Source of the DNA: CALHVX01 sp039198065
GTDB lineage: Bacteria; Pseudomonadota; Gammaproteobacteria; Pseudomonadales; Azotimanducaceae
Assembly (NCBI GenBank): GCA_039198065.1
Contig: JBCCTU010000004.1
Location: 124,001 to 188,000 of the forward strand
Direction of reading: 5' to 3'
DNA length: 64,000 nucleotides
The notes beneath the pieces are model-generated. The model was given only the letters and a program-made list of their open reading frames with translations, had not been told where the DNA came from and made no database searches. This document shows positions 34,253-41,921 of this stretch, piece by piece (position 1 is the first letter of the stretch; each line of letters opens with the position of its first letter). Position numbers and translations under genes: made by a program.

Positions 34253-35098
34253 TCAAGTTTCGTCGGTCACGAACCGTTCGTAGGCGTCTTTGAAGGCCGG
34301 ATCCCAGCGGGACAGTGCGCTGCGATTTTCGACGATGTCCAACGTGTTCCAGAGCATGCGCTTCTCATCTAGAGCGCGCGGTGTTTCGTTGTCCGGGCAC
34401 AGCACATAGAAGTCACCGCGCGCAAGCGACTCGAGCATGAAGTCGACGACCTGCTCCGGGGTCCAGGCTCCCGGTGGCTGCTCTGCGATGAAGCGCTTGA
34501 TCATGCCAGTGAAGGTAAACCCGGGCACGAGCAGGTGCGCGGTCACTAAGCTCTGCGATTCTTCCCGCAGGGCGTGAGCCAGGCTTTCCGTGTAGGCGCG
34601 CACGCCGGCCTTCGAGAGGTTGTAGGCGTAGTTGCCCGGCGGATTGGTGATGCCCTGCTTGGAACCGGTGTTTATGACTACGGCGCGCTCACCGTGGCTG
34701 AGCATCGCGGGCACGAATGCCTGGCAGCCGTGCACGATGCCCCAGAGGTTTACGTCGAGCTGTCGCTTCCACTGCTCGAGCGCTTCCCAGGGCTTTGCCG
34801 GTGGAAAGCCGGTGCCCGCGTTGTTCATGAGGCAATGAACAGTCCCGAACTGCTGGTGCGCAGTTTCGGCAAGAGCCGTCACGTCGTCAGCGACGGAAAC
34901 GTCGCAGCGTTGGGTCAGGAGCGCACCGGTCTCGGACCCACGCAGGTCCTGTTCCGCGGCCTTTAGCGCATCGTCATCACGATCGGCGATGAGCACGTTC
35001 ATGCCGGCGCTTAAAAAGCGCGCTGCGGCTGCCAAGCCAATCCCGCTTGCGCCCCCGGTGATGACCGCGGTGTTGTTTTGCTTAAGCCATGGGCTCAT
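34253..35098 (-). CDS. SDR-family NAD(P)-dependent oxidoreductase
   Basis: 281 residues from ATG 35098. The N-terminus NNTAVITGGASGIGLAAAARF has the TGGxxGIG motif, with CLMNNAGTGFPP, the catalytic YAYNLSKAG (YxxxK), and a longer C-terminal extension after the core. It lies 34 bp downstream of the sodium symporter gene on the same strand and so may be part of the GH4/symporter operon, where it could act on a sugar or sugar acid. That role is inferred from position only. Confidence 0.85.
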   Translation of the reverse strand: MSPWLKQNNTAVITGGASGIGLAAAARFLSAGMNVLIADRDDDALKAAEQDLRGSETGALLTQRCDVSVADDVTALAETAHQQFGTVHCLMNNAGTGFPPAKPWEALEQWKRQLDVNLWGIVHGCQAFVPAMLSHGERAVVINTGSKQGITNPPGNYAYNLSKAGVRAYTESLAHALREESQSLVTAHLLVPGFTFTGMIKRFIAEQPPGAWTPEQVVDFMLESLARGDFYVLCPDNETPRALDEKRMLWNTLDIVENRSALSRWDPAFKDAYERFVTDET

Positions 35099-35132
35099 AG
35101 GTCAGCTCCCAGGTGCTGCGCGCTCGGCGCGT

Positions 35133-36563
35133 TCAGGTTACAGCCGTCGCAGCCCACTGGGCCTGGCGACGGAACAGGATGCGATTGATAAGCAGGGCGA
35201 TCAGCACGCAGCTCACCAGCGTCAGCGCCATGCAATGGATGTAGTGAAAGGGCTTTAGAACTAGCGTCAGATAGCCGTACAGGGCAACGCCGCCGACCAC
35301 GCCGCTGATGGCTGCGCGGGCATCGACGTTGCGAAACAGCAGTCCCACGATGAACGCGGACAGGATCGGCATGGAGAGGAACCCGTAGCGTTCCTGGAGG
35401 ATATTGATGAGACTCTCTTCAGCCTGATAGACGGGCACCAGCGTAATGCCGATAAGCGTCAGCACGATCGAGACGATGCCGCTGACCTGCGGCACGTTGT
35501 TGACCCGGCCCACGTACGCCTCGTGCAGGTCGCACACGTAAAGCGCAGCGGAAGCGTTGAGAATGCTGTTGAAGGTCGTGAGTGCCGCGGCTGCCATGGC
35601 CGCCGCGAAGGTGCCGGCAAGCCAGGCGGGAAGCACGTCCCCGATCAAGCGACCGTAGGCCGCATCGTTGATGTCGCCGTAGAGCTTGAACGCGACGACG
35701 CCGGGAACCGTGACGATCACCGGAACGATCAGCAGTCGAATGCCAGCAGCGGCCAGCACGCCGCGCCGTGCCTCGCTAAGCGTTGGTGCTGCCATGGCGC
35801 GCTGCGTGATAGTCTGGTTGGTACTCCAGTAGAACACCTGAATAAAAATCATGCCCGTCAAAAGCGTGTGCCAGGGTATGGGTGAGTCGTCACCGCCGAG
35901 CATGCTCAGGCGCTCGACCGGCACGCCGCTGAAATCGAAATCAATTGCCGCGAGCGACAGGACGACGACGGCTATCGCGAGCCCGAGGATCAACACGCCG
36001 CTGTAGGTGTCGCTGACGGCGACGGCGCGCAGGCCGCCAAGGATGGCGTAGGTCGCGCCAACAACGGCGAGCGCTGTCGCAACGAACAGCAGCGGCATCT
36101 CGACGTTGAACATGGACAACAGGAATAGCGAACTGCCGTACAGCACGGCCGGCAAAAAGATAGAAATGTTGCCGAGGAGAAAGAGCAGCGAGATCAACGC
36201 CCGAATGTGCTTGTCCCCGTATTTTTTCTGCAGCAGTTCGGTTGTGGTGGTGCAGTTGTTGCGGTAGTAGACCGGTAGAAACACGAAGGCAAGCACCAGC
36301 AGACCGGCAACGGCCGCAAGCTCCCACCAGGCAAGCAGCAGCATCTGGTTGCCGTTCATCCCCACCAGTTGATCGGTGGACAGGTTAGTCAGGGTGATCG
36401 ACCCGGCGACGAATATCCAGGACAGGCCACCGCCAGCGAGAAAGTAGTCGTGGCTGTCGCCGCTTCGCGGGGCATTGCGGCACTTGAGCCAGGTCAAGGT
36501 GCCGATGAGCGCCGTCACGCCCAGGAACACACCGAACTGAACCGGATTCAGGGCAGCAATCAT
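35133..36563 (-). CDS. Sodium:solute symporter (SSS family)
   Basis: 476 residues from ATG 36563. About 13-14 hydrophobic segments are visible. SSS features include DYFLAGGGLSWIFVAGSITLTNLSTDQLVGMNG near the N-terminus and the middle AILGGLRAVAVSDTYSGVLIL segment; the later WSTNQTITQRAMAA and AAMAAAALTTFNSILNASAAL match the SGLT/SglS sugar branch. It imports a sugar or related solute with Na+. It overlaps the GH4 gene by 4 bp, so the pair probably imports and cleaves an alpha-glycoside. Confidence 0.88.
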   Translation of the reverse strand: MIAALNPVQFGVFLGVTALIGTLTWLKCRNAPRSGDSHDYFLAGGGLSWIFVAGSITLTNLSTDQLVGMNGNQMLLLAWWELAAVAGLLVLAFVFLPVYYRNNCTTTTELLQKKYGDKHIRALISLLFLLGNISIFLPAVLYGSSLFLLSMFNVEMPLLFVATALAVVGATYAILGGLRAVAVSDTYSGVLILGLAIAVVVLSLAAIDFDFSGVPVERLSMLGGDDSPIPWHTLLTGMIFIQVFYWSTNQTITQRAMAAPTLSEARRGVLAAAGIRLLIVPVIVTVPGVVAFKLYGDINDAAYGRLIGDVLPAWLAGTFAAAMAAAALTTFNSILNASAALYVCDLHEAYVGRVNNVPQVSGIVSIVLTLIGITLVPVYQAEESLINILQERYGFLSMPILSAFIVGLLFRNVDARAAISGVVGGVALYGYLTLVLKPFHYIHCMALTLVSCVLIALLINRILFRRQAQWAATAVT

Positions 36564-37963
36564 GCGGTGGGGTTCGCTCGAACGCTGGAGGTCGAGCGTC
36601 GCAGCGTCGCCGGGATGTAGTCCCCGTGTGCCTCGATGAGTTCGTCTACGAGGCTCCGGATCTCGGTTACGCTCAAGGTTGCCGCCGTCAGGGGGTCGAG
36701 GAGGGCCGCGTGGTATACGTGCTCGCGGCGTTCGGCCAGAACGGCCTCGACGGTCACGGCGTGCACGTTGAGATTGGTCTGCATGAGGGCAGCCAGGTGC
36801 GGGGGTAGGGTGCCGATCGGTTGGGGTGTGACACCGGAGCCGTCAACCCGGCACGGGACCTCGACGATAGCGCCGCTCGGAAGATTATCGATCAGACCGT
36901 TATTGCTGACGTTGCCGTAGATCGTCGCGGGCGTGTCCGTTACGTGTGCGTGGACAATCGTCGCGCCGTACTCGTCGCTGCGCTGCACGGTAACGGCGGT
37001 AGCGGGATCTTCGAACGCTTGCCGCTGTCGCTCCCAGCCCGCGAGCTGCACTTCGCATCGCCGGAGGTATTCATCGAGGGGAATCTCGTAGCGCGCAAGC
37101 AGATCGTCTCGGTCGCGTTTGATGAACCATGGGACGTATTCGCTGAAGTGCTCACTCGACTCGGTAACGAAATAGCCGAGGGTTTCGAGCACCGCGTAGC
37201 GCACGGCGTCGCTGAGTCCACGGTCGCCGCCGTCGGCGCGGTCCGCATCGCCCCGGTAGGGTATGGCGCCGGAGGCAGCCACCTCTAGGAGCCCTGGGTA
37301 CAGGTCTTCACCACCACGCTCGAACTTCAGGTAGAACGCCATGTGGTTGATACCGGCGCAGAGGTAGTCGATGTCTTCGATGGGGACGCCTATGTCCCGA
37401 GCGAGATCGGCGGCCGTATGCTGGACGCTGTGGCACAGGCCGACGGTTTTGATCCGCGTGGCGCGATTCATGGCCCAGCAGTTCATCACCATGGGGTTGA
37501 CGTAGTTCAGGTGCAGCGCGTCCGGGCATCGCTGCTCCATGTCCCGGAGCAGATCGAGAAATACCGGGATGGTACGCAGTCCGCGCATGATTCCGCCGAT
37601 GCCCAGCGTGTCGCCGATGGTCTGTCGAAGACCGTAGCGTTTCGGTATTTCAAAGTCCGTAACCGTTGCCGGCCGGTAACCGCCGACCTGAAACATGCTG
37701 ATGACGTAGTTGGCGCCGTCCAGGGCGCGCCCGCGGTCGAGCGTGCTCTCGATTGTGGGGCTTGCACCCAGGGTGTTGGCCAGCTTGTGCGCGACGCGGG
37801 TCGATGTGTCCAGCCGGCTGGCATCGATGTCGAAGAGCACCAGATTGGCGTTCGCGAGCTCGGGATAGCTGAGCAGATCGCCCATGAGATTTTTCGCGAA
37901 CACCGTTGAGCCCGCACCGACGAGCACGATGCGCGGTTGAGCTGTACCCGCCATACCCACCAT
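36560..37963 (-). CDS. Glycoside hydrolase family 4 (alpha-galactosidase/alpha-glucosidase-like)
   Basis: 467 residues from ATG 37963 (an ATG nine bases later would also fit). The NAD-binding N-terminus PRIVLVGAGSTVFAKNLMGDLL, the GGYRPATVTDFEIPKRYGLRQTIGDTLG block, and the metal/NAD-binding Cys-His motif VGLCHSVQHTAADLA with the later AGINHMAF are diagnostic of GH4, which cleaves alpha-glycosides by an NAD+-dependent oxidation/elimination route with Mn2+. It is the first gene of the run with the SSS symporter (4-bp overlap), and is the likely intracellular glycosidase of that system. Confidence 0.92.
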   Translation of the reverse strand: MVGMAGTAQPRIVLVGAGSTVFAKNLMGDLLSYPELANANLVLFDIDASRLDTSTRVAHKLANTLGASPTIESTLDRGRALDGANYVISMFQVGGYRPATVTDFEIPKRYGLRQTIGDTLGIGGIMRGLRTIPVFLDLLRDMEQRCPDALHLNYVNPMVMNCWAMNRATRIKTVGLCHSVQHTAADLARDIGVPIEDIDYLCAGINHMAFYLKFERGGEDLYPGLLEVAASGAIPYRGDADRADGGDRGLSDAVRYAVLETLGYFVTESSEHFSEYVPWFIKRDRDDLLARYEIPLDEYLRRCEVQLAGWERQRQAFEDPATAVTVQRSDEYGATIVHAHVTDTPATIYGNVSNNGLIDNLPSGAIVEVPCRVDGSGVTPQPIGTLPPHLAALMQTNLNVHAVTVEAVLAERREHVYHAALLDPLTAATLSVTEIRSLVDELIEAHGDYIPATLRRSTSSVRANPTA

Positions 37964-38046
37964 CGTGAGTGATCCCCTCTCGCGCCACGGGCGATGGACC
38001 GCCGAGCGCCGTCAAGGGTCGACTATGCCATAGATCGGTGCCGCGC

Positions 38047-38511
38047 TTAGCGTTGCCCGTCAGGGGTCCCGGGCAGCAGCGCGCGCTCGAACTGTTCACC
38101 GGGAGCGAAGAGGTACACGCCGAAGCGCACGTAGCCGTAGGGTGACCGCGTGCCCGGTGCAACGGCGTCTGGAATCTGCTTTTTCGTCGCTGGGAGACTC
38201 ATCAGGTAGGTGGCGATGGCGTTCAGATCCCGCTCCCGAAGCAATGCGTAGTTGCTCCACGGCATGACCGGGCTGAGCTGGTCGCCGCGGTGATTCTGAC
38301 CGGCGCTGATCGCTGCCACGATCTGGCTCTTGGTCCAAATCCCGAGGCCGGTATCCGGATCCGCAGTCAGATTCGGAGGAAAGACGATGCCCGGATCCGG
38401 GTTGCCATCGGTGTAGCTGTCGGCGATGCCGACGCTGGAACCGGCCAGCAGCAGCCGGTATGCATTGCGTAGCGCGGGCTGCTGGCGGCGGGTCCAGGTG
38501 CTTGGTTTCAC
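38047..38511 (-). pseudogene. Cytochrome c-like remnant without a heme-binding CXXCH motif
   Basis: 154 codons from GTG 38511. The later two thirds, AYRLLLAGSSVGIADSY, GIVFPPNLTADPDTGLGIWT, LSPVMPWSNYALLRERDLNA and ATYLMSLP, match the C-terminal part of membrane-associated c-type cytochromes (heme-ligand Met and surrounding). The N-terminal CXXCH segment that should precede LAGS is missing. Reading the same frame upstream to the first stop gives no CXXCH either. This looks like an N-terminally truncated relic, though a heme-less protein cannot be excluded. Confidence 0.55.
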
Positions 38512-38592
38512 GTTCGTGCGCTCCTGCTGAGCCGACGGAATCCGGACCTTAGCCGGCCCCTGGATCAGGCCCCATCCGCAGTTTCCGAAGGG

Positions 38593-40086
38593 ATGAAGCG
38601 CCGCTCGGGTGCGTGCAAGATGGTCCGGGTCTCATTGCCGGTGTCCGTCGTGATTGATGCCGAGGTGTTGCCCTGGCTGGTGGTCATCGAGGTGGGCTTG
38701 CTCATCCCCTCGATCGCTCACCTCTTGCTGTTCAAGTCGGATTACCGCGTGGCGTTGGGGTGGCTCGGCCTCATGCTTCTGGTGCCCTTCGGCGGCGTAC
38801 TGCTGTACTGGTTGTTCGGCATCAATCGCGTCCGCCGGGCGGGCTTGCAGGTTCGTGGGGCCTCGTCGACGCTGCCGTTTTCGGATCTGGGGGCGCTGCC
38901 ACTCCTTAACCCCGATGCAGCAGTGCAGACTGGGCCGCTTGAGCAGGTTGGTTTGCGCGTTACCGGCGAGGCGCCCTGTGCGGGCAACGCGGTAAAGGTG
39001 CTAGAGAACGGGGAACAGGTGTTTCCCAGGATGCTCGAGGACCTTGCGGCGGCTCGAAAGGAGATCTTGCTGGCCTCGTTCATCTTTGACTACGACGAGC
39101 TGGGCGAGACCTTCGTCGCCGCGCTTAGCGAGGCTCATCGTCGCGGTGTGTCCGTTTGTGTGCTGGTCGATGATCTCGGTCGTCGCTTTCGTTACCCGAC
39201 CGTCCTCGCACCCTTGCAGCGGGCCGGTGTACCCGTGCGGTGCTTTATGCCGGCACGGCTGCTGCCGCCGAAGCTGAACATCAATCTGCGCAATCACCGC
39301 AAACTCCTGATCATTGATCGTGCGATTGGGTATACCGGTGGGATGAACATCAGCGCCCGGCACCTCGTGGCCGGCGACCGCGCGGATGCCACCACCGACG
39401 TGCACTTTCGGTTTCAAGGGCCAGTCGTTTCACACTTTGCGCGGACCTTCGAAGAGGACTGGCTCGCCGCCGACGGTCCGGCGGAGGCGCTGTCCTCGGG
39501 CGCCAGTCATCGAGAACCGGATCTCGCATCCGCGGCGCGGGTCTCGTGCCGAGTCATCGAGGATGGGCCGGGAGAGCGGATCGACCGGCTGCCGCTGCTG
39601 ATTGTCGGCGCGCTGGGTTGTGCCCGGCGGCGCATACGGCTCGCGACGCCCTACTTTCTCCCCGAGGAGCGCATCGTCGGTGCGCTGCAGAGTGCTGCCC
39701 TGCGGGGAGTGGAGGTCGCGATCGTAGTGCCTGAGCAGAGCAACTGGCGCGTGATCGACTGGGCGTTGGGGCACGGGCTCTGGAAGCTGGTGAACGTGGG
39801 CGTGCGCGTGTATCGGGAGCCGCTGCCCTTTAGCCACGCCAAGTACCTGTTGGTCGACGACGACTACGCCTTGGTTGGCTCAGCGAACATCGATCCCCGC
39901 AGCCTGCGCCTCAACTACGAGCTGAACGTTGAGGTGTTCTCGGATGCCGTCGTCGGTCGGCTCGGTGCGCATTTTGATCGCGCCCGGATGCGATCGGCAC
40001 CGGTTACTCTCGACGCGTTGCGCAATCGCTCGCTACCTGTTCGTTTGCGCGACAGCGTTGCGGCGCTCGCGAGCGGGTACCTCTAA
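38593..40086 (+). CDS. cls: Cardiolipin synthase (phospholipase D superfamily)
   Basis: 497 residues from ATG 38593; a start about 12 codons later is also plausible. Two N-terminal membrane segments (about residues 20-80) are followed by paired PLD motifs: NHRKLLIIDRAIGYTGGMNI and SHAKYLLVDDDYALVGSANIDPRSL. This is the standard ClsA/ClsB layout, forming cardiolipin from phosphatidylglycerol in the inner membrane. The first 12 residues (RRSGACKMVRVS) are basic and probably not essential. It is divergent from the cytochrome remnant. Confidence 0.9.
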   Translation: MKRRSGACKMVRVSLPVSVVIDAEVLPWLVVIEVGLLIPSIAHLLLFKSDYRVALGWLGLMLLVPFGGVLLYWLFGINRVRRAGLQVRGASSTLPFSDLGALPLLNPDAAVQTGPLEQVGLRVTGEAPCAGNAVKVLENGEQVFPRMLEDLAAARKEILLASFIFDYDELGETFVAALSEAHRRGVSVCVLVDDLGRRFRYPTVLAPLQRAGVPVRCFMPARLLPPKLNINLRNHRKLLIIDRAIGYTGGMNISARHLVAGDRADATTDVHFRFQGPVVSHFARTFEEDWLAADGPAEALSSGASHREPDLASAARVSCRVIEDGPGERIDRLPLLIVGALGCARRRIRLATPYFLPEERIVGALQSAALRGVEVAIVVPEQSNWRVIDWALGHGLWKLVNVGVRVYREPLPFSHAKYLLVDDDYALVGSANIDPRSLRLNYELNVEVFSDAVVGRLGAHFDRARMRSAPVTLDALRNRSLPVRLRDSVAALASGYL

Positions 40087-40147
40087 CGGAAGGGTCGACG
40101 GTTTCTTCCTCGATGGCACCGGCGCCGGTGCATTTGCCCGCGGAGTC

Positions 40148-40687
40148 TCAGCGCGCTCCGAGATAGGCGAGGGCAGCCTCTGCCCAGCTTAAGCCCGCCT
40201 GCTCTTTATGGATGCCGGCGAGCAGCGCCAGGTAGACGCCGCGGCGGCGGCCCCGCAAGCGCGCGGGCTCGCTGTAGTGCCGATCCCGGATGCGCTCGTA
40301 GAGTGCCAATCGGTCGGCATGGCTGGTGGCCCGTTCCTTAACAGCAGTGATGAGCTCGCCGCGGTTTGCGCTGCTCAGGTTGTACAGCCGGACGAACAGC
40401 TCATCCCGTTGGGGCGGTGTCCGGTTGCCTTCCTTCAGTACCCAGTCGTTCAGGGCGTCGTGGCCGGCGTCTGTCAGGCGGTAGCTGCGTTTGTCCGGTT
40501 TTCCCGCTTGAGCGATTTCGTTGACCTCGATCAAGCCGTCTCGGCTCAGCTCTTTCAGGGCTCGGTAGATCTGCTGGTGCGAGGCCGTCCAGAAGAAACC
40601 CAGCGAAACGTCGAACTGCTTGGCCAGGTCGTAGCCGGTTCGTTCGCCGTCGAGGAGCGCCGTCATGATCGCGTAGTGCAGGCTCAT
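40148..40687 (-). CDS. PadR-family transcriptional regulator
   Basis: 179 residues from ATG 40687. The winged helix at the N-terminus reads HYAIMTALLDGERTGYDLAKQF, then FWTASHQQIYRALKELSRDGLIEV and the wing KRSYRLTDAGHDAL. The C-terminal coiled-coil dimerisation region is VKERATSHADRLALYERIRDRH. Members sense phenolic or drug-like ligands. It is divergent from the nitronate monooxygenase, and two perfect palindromes in between (40715-40734, 40745-40762) are its likely operators. Confidence 0.9.
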   Translation of the reverse strand: MSLHYAIMTALLDGERTGYDLAKQFDVSLGFFWTASHQQIYRALKELSRDGLIEVNEIAQAGKPDKRSYRLTDAGHDALNDWVLKEGNRTPPQRDELFVRLYNLSSANRGELITAVKERATSHADRLALYERIRDRHYSEPARLRGRRRGVYLALLAGIHKEQAGLSWAEAALAYLGAR

Positions 40688-40714
40688 GGCGTCACGCTAG
40701 AAGAAGGAGGTGCC

Positions 40715-40734
40715 ATATGCAACCTGTTGCATAT
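40715..40734. promoter_or_regulatory. PadR operator 1 (perfect 20-bp palindrome)
   Basis: ATATGCAACCTGTTGCATAT is an exact inverted repeat of ATATGCAA around a 4-bp centre CCTG. It lies 28 bp from the padR start and 50 bp from the nitronate monooxygenase start. Confidence 0.7.
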
Positions 40735-40744
40735 ACCGGCTTCT

Positions 40745-40762
40745 TATGCAACGATTTGCATA
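40745..40762. promoter_or_regulatory. PadR operator 2 (perfect palindrome)
   Basis: TATGCAACGATTTGCATA is an exact inverted repeat of TATGCAA around centre CGAT. It is the same half-site as operator 1, and the two centres are 29 bp apart (about three helical turns), suggesting cooperative binding. Confidence 0.7.
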
Positions 40763-40783
40763 TCAATCGTTTTGGAAGCAGCC

Positions 40784-41755
40784 ATGAAAACTCGCATCAC
40801 GGAACTCTTTGGCATCGAACACCCCATCATTCAGGGCGGTATGCACTACGTGGGATTCGCGGAGATGGCGGCGGCGGTGTCCAACGCCGGCGGTCTCGGA
40901 ATAATCACCGGCCTGACCCAAGGCACCCCGGAAAAGCTCGCCAACGAGATTGCCCGCTGCAAGGACATGACGGACAAGCCGTTTGGGGTGAACCTCACCT
41001 TCCTGCCGTCGGTGACGCCGCCGGACTACCCGGGCCTCGTAGCGACGATTGTCGAGTCCGGCGTCAAGGTGGTGGAGACGGCGGGCAACAACCCGGCGAA
41101 ATGGCTGCCTCAGCTCAAGGACGCCGGTATCAAGGTGATCCACAAGTGCACGTCCGTGCGGCACTCGCTGAAGGCTCAGTCCATCGGTTGTGATGCGGTC
41201 TCTGTCGACGGGTTCGAGTGCGGCGGTCACCCGGGCGAAGACGACGTACCGAACTTCATTCTGCTGCCCCGGGCCGCGGATGAGCTTGAGATTCCGTTCG
41301 TTGCCTCCGGTGGCATGGCGGACGCCCGCTCGTTGGTCGGCGCGCTGGCCATGGGAGCCGATGGCATCAACATGGGCACGCGGTTCATCGCGACGAAAGA
41401 GGCGCCGGTTCATGAGAACGTCAAACAGGCGCTGGTTGCCGCCAGTGAGCTCGACACGCGCCTCGTTATGCGACCGCTGCGTAATACGGAGCGGGTCCTG
41501 ACGAACACGGCGGTTGAACGCCTGCTGGAAAAGGAACGAGACCTTGGCAGCGAGCTCAAGTTTGCCGACATCGCAGAGGAAGTTGCCGGGGTCTATCCCC
41601 GGGTCATGCAGGACGGCGAAATGGACGCGGGCGCCTGGTCCTGCGGCATGGTGGCGGGATTGATCTACGACATCCCCACGGTAAAGGAACTCGTCGACCG
41701 CATCGTCGGCGAGGCCGAAGCCATCATCAATGAGCGGTTGGCCGCGGTCGTTTAA
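40784..41755 (+). CDS. Nitronate monooxygenase / 2-nitropropane dioxygenase family protein
   Basis: 323 residues from ATG 40784; the longer open frame to 40208 overlaps padR and is spurious. Family features are IQGGMHYVGFAEMAAAVSNAGGLGIITG, the FMN/catalytic part VDGFECGGHPGEDD (catalytic His), and the C-terminal ASGGMADARSLVGALAMGADGIN. It oxidises nitronates such as propionate-3-nitronate with FMN and O2. Control by the adjacent PadR protein is supported by the two operators upstream. Confidence 0.9.
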   Translation: MKTRITELFGIEHPIIQGGMHYVGFAEMAAAVSNAGGLGIITGLTQGTPEKLANEIARCKDMTDKPFGVNLTFLPSVTPPDYPGLVATIVESGVKVVETAGNNPAKWLPQLKDAGIKVIHKCTSVRHSLKAQSIGCDAVSVDGFECGGHPGEDDVPNFILLPRAADELEIPFVASGGMADARSLVGALAMGADGINMGTRFIATKEAPVHENVKQALVAASELDTRLVMRPLRNTERVLTNTAVERLLEKERDLGSELKFADIAEEVAGVYPRVMQDGEMDAGAWSCGMVAGLIYDIPTVKELVDRIVGEAEAIINERLAAVV

Positions 41756-41890
41756 CCGCCACCGTTTAACCGTCAGGGCGTGTCTTGCGCTGACGGGTGC
41801 GCCACGCTCGCAGCACTACGACACAACTCTGACACCGGTCCAGTGCGGCGCTGGGCCACCGCTTTTCTTTTTCCTCGTCCTTGCCTAACG

Positions 41891-41921
41891 TGAGAATCAA
41901 ACGAGCTGACTCAGATTCTCA
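41891..41921. promoter_or_regulatory. Inverted repeat overlapping the P450 start codon
   Basis: TGAGAATC (41891-41898) and GATTCTCA (41914-41921) form a perfect 8-bp inverted repeat with 15 bp between; the last base is the A of the ATG. It could be a repressor operator or an RNA hairpin that hides the start. No ordinary Shine-Dalgarno is seen before the ATG. Confidence 0.5.

Noticed and set aside
40208..40783. N-terminal extension of the nitronate monooxygenase
   Set aside because: It overlaps padR on the other strand and its two operators; the family N-terminus begins at ATG 40784.
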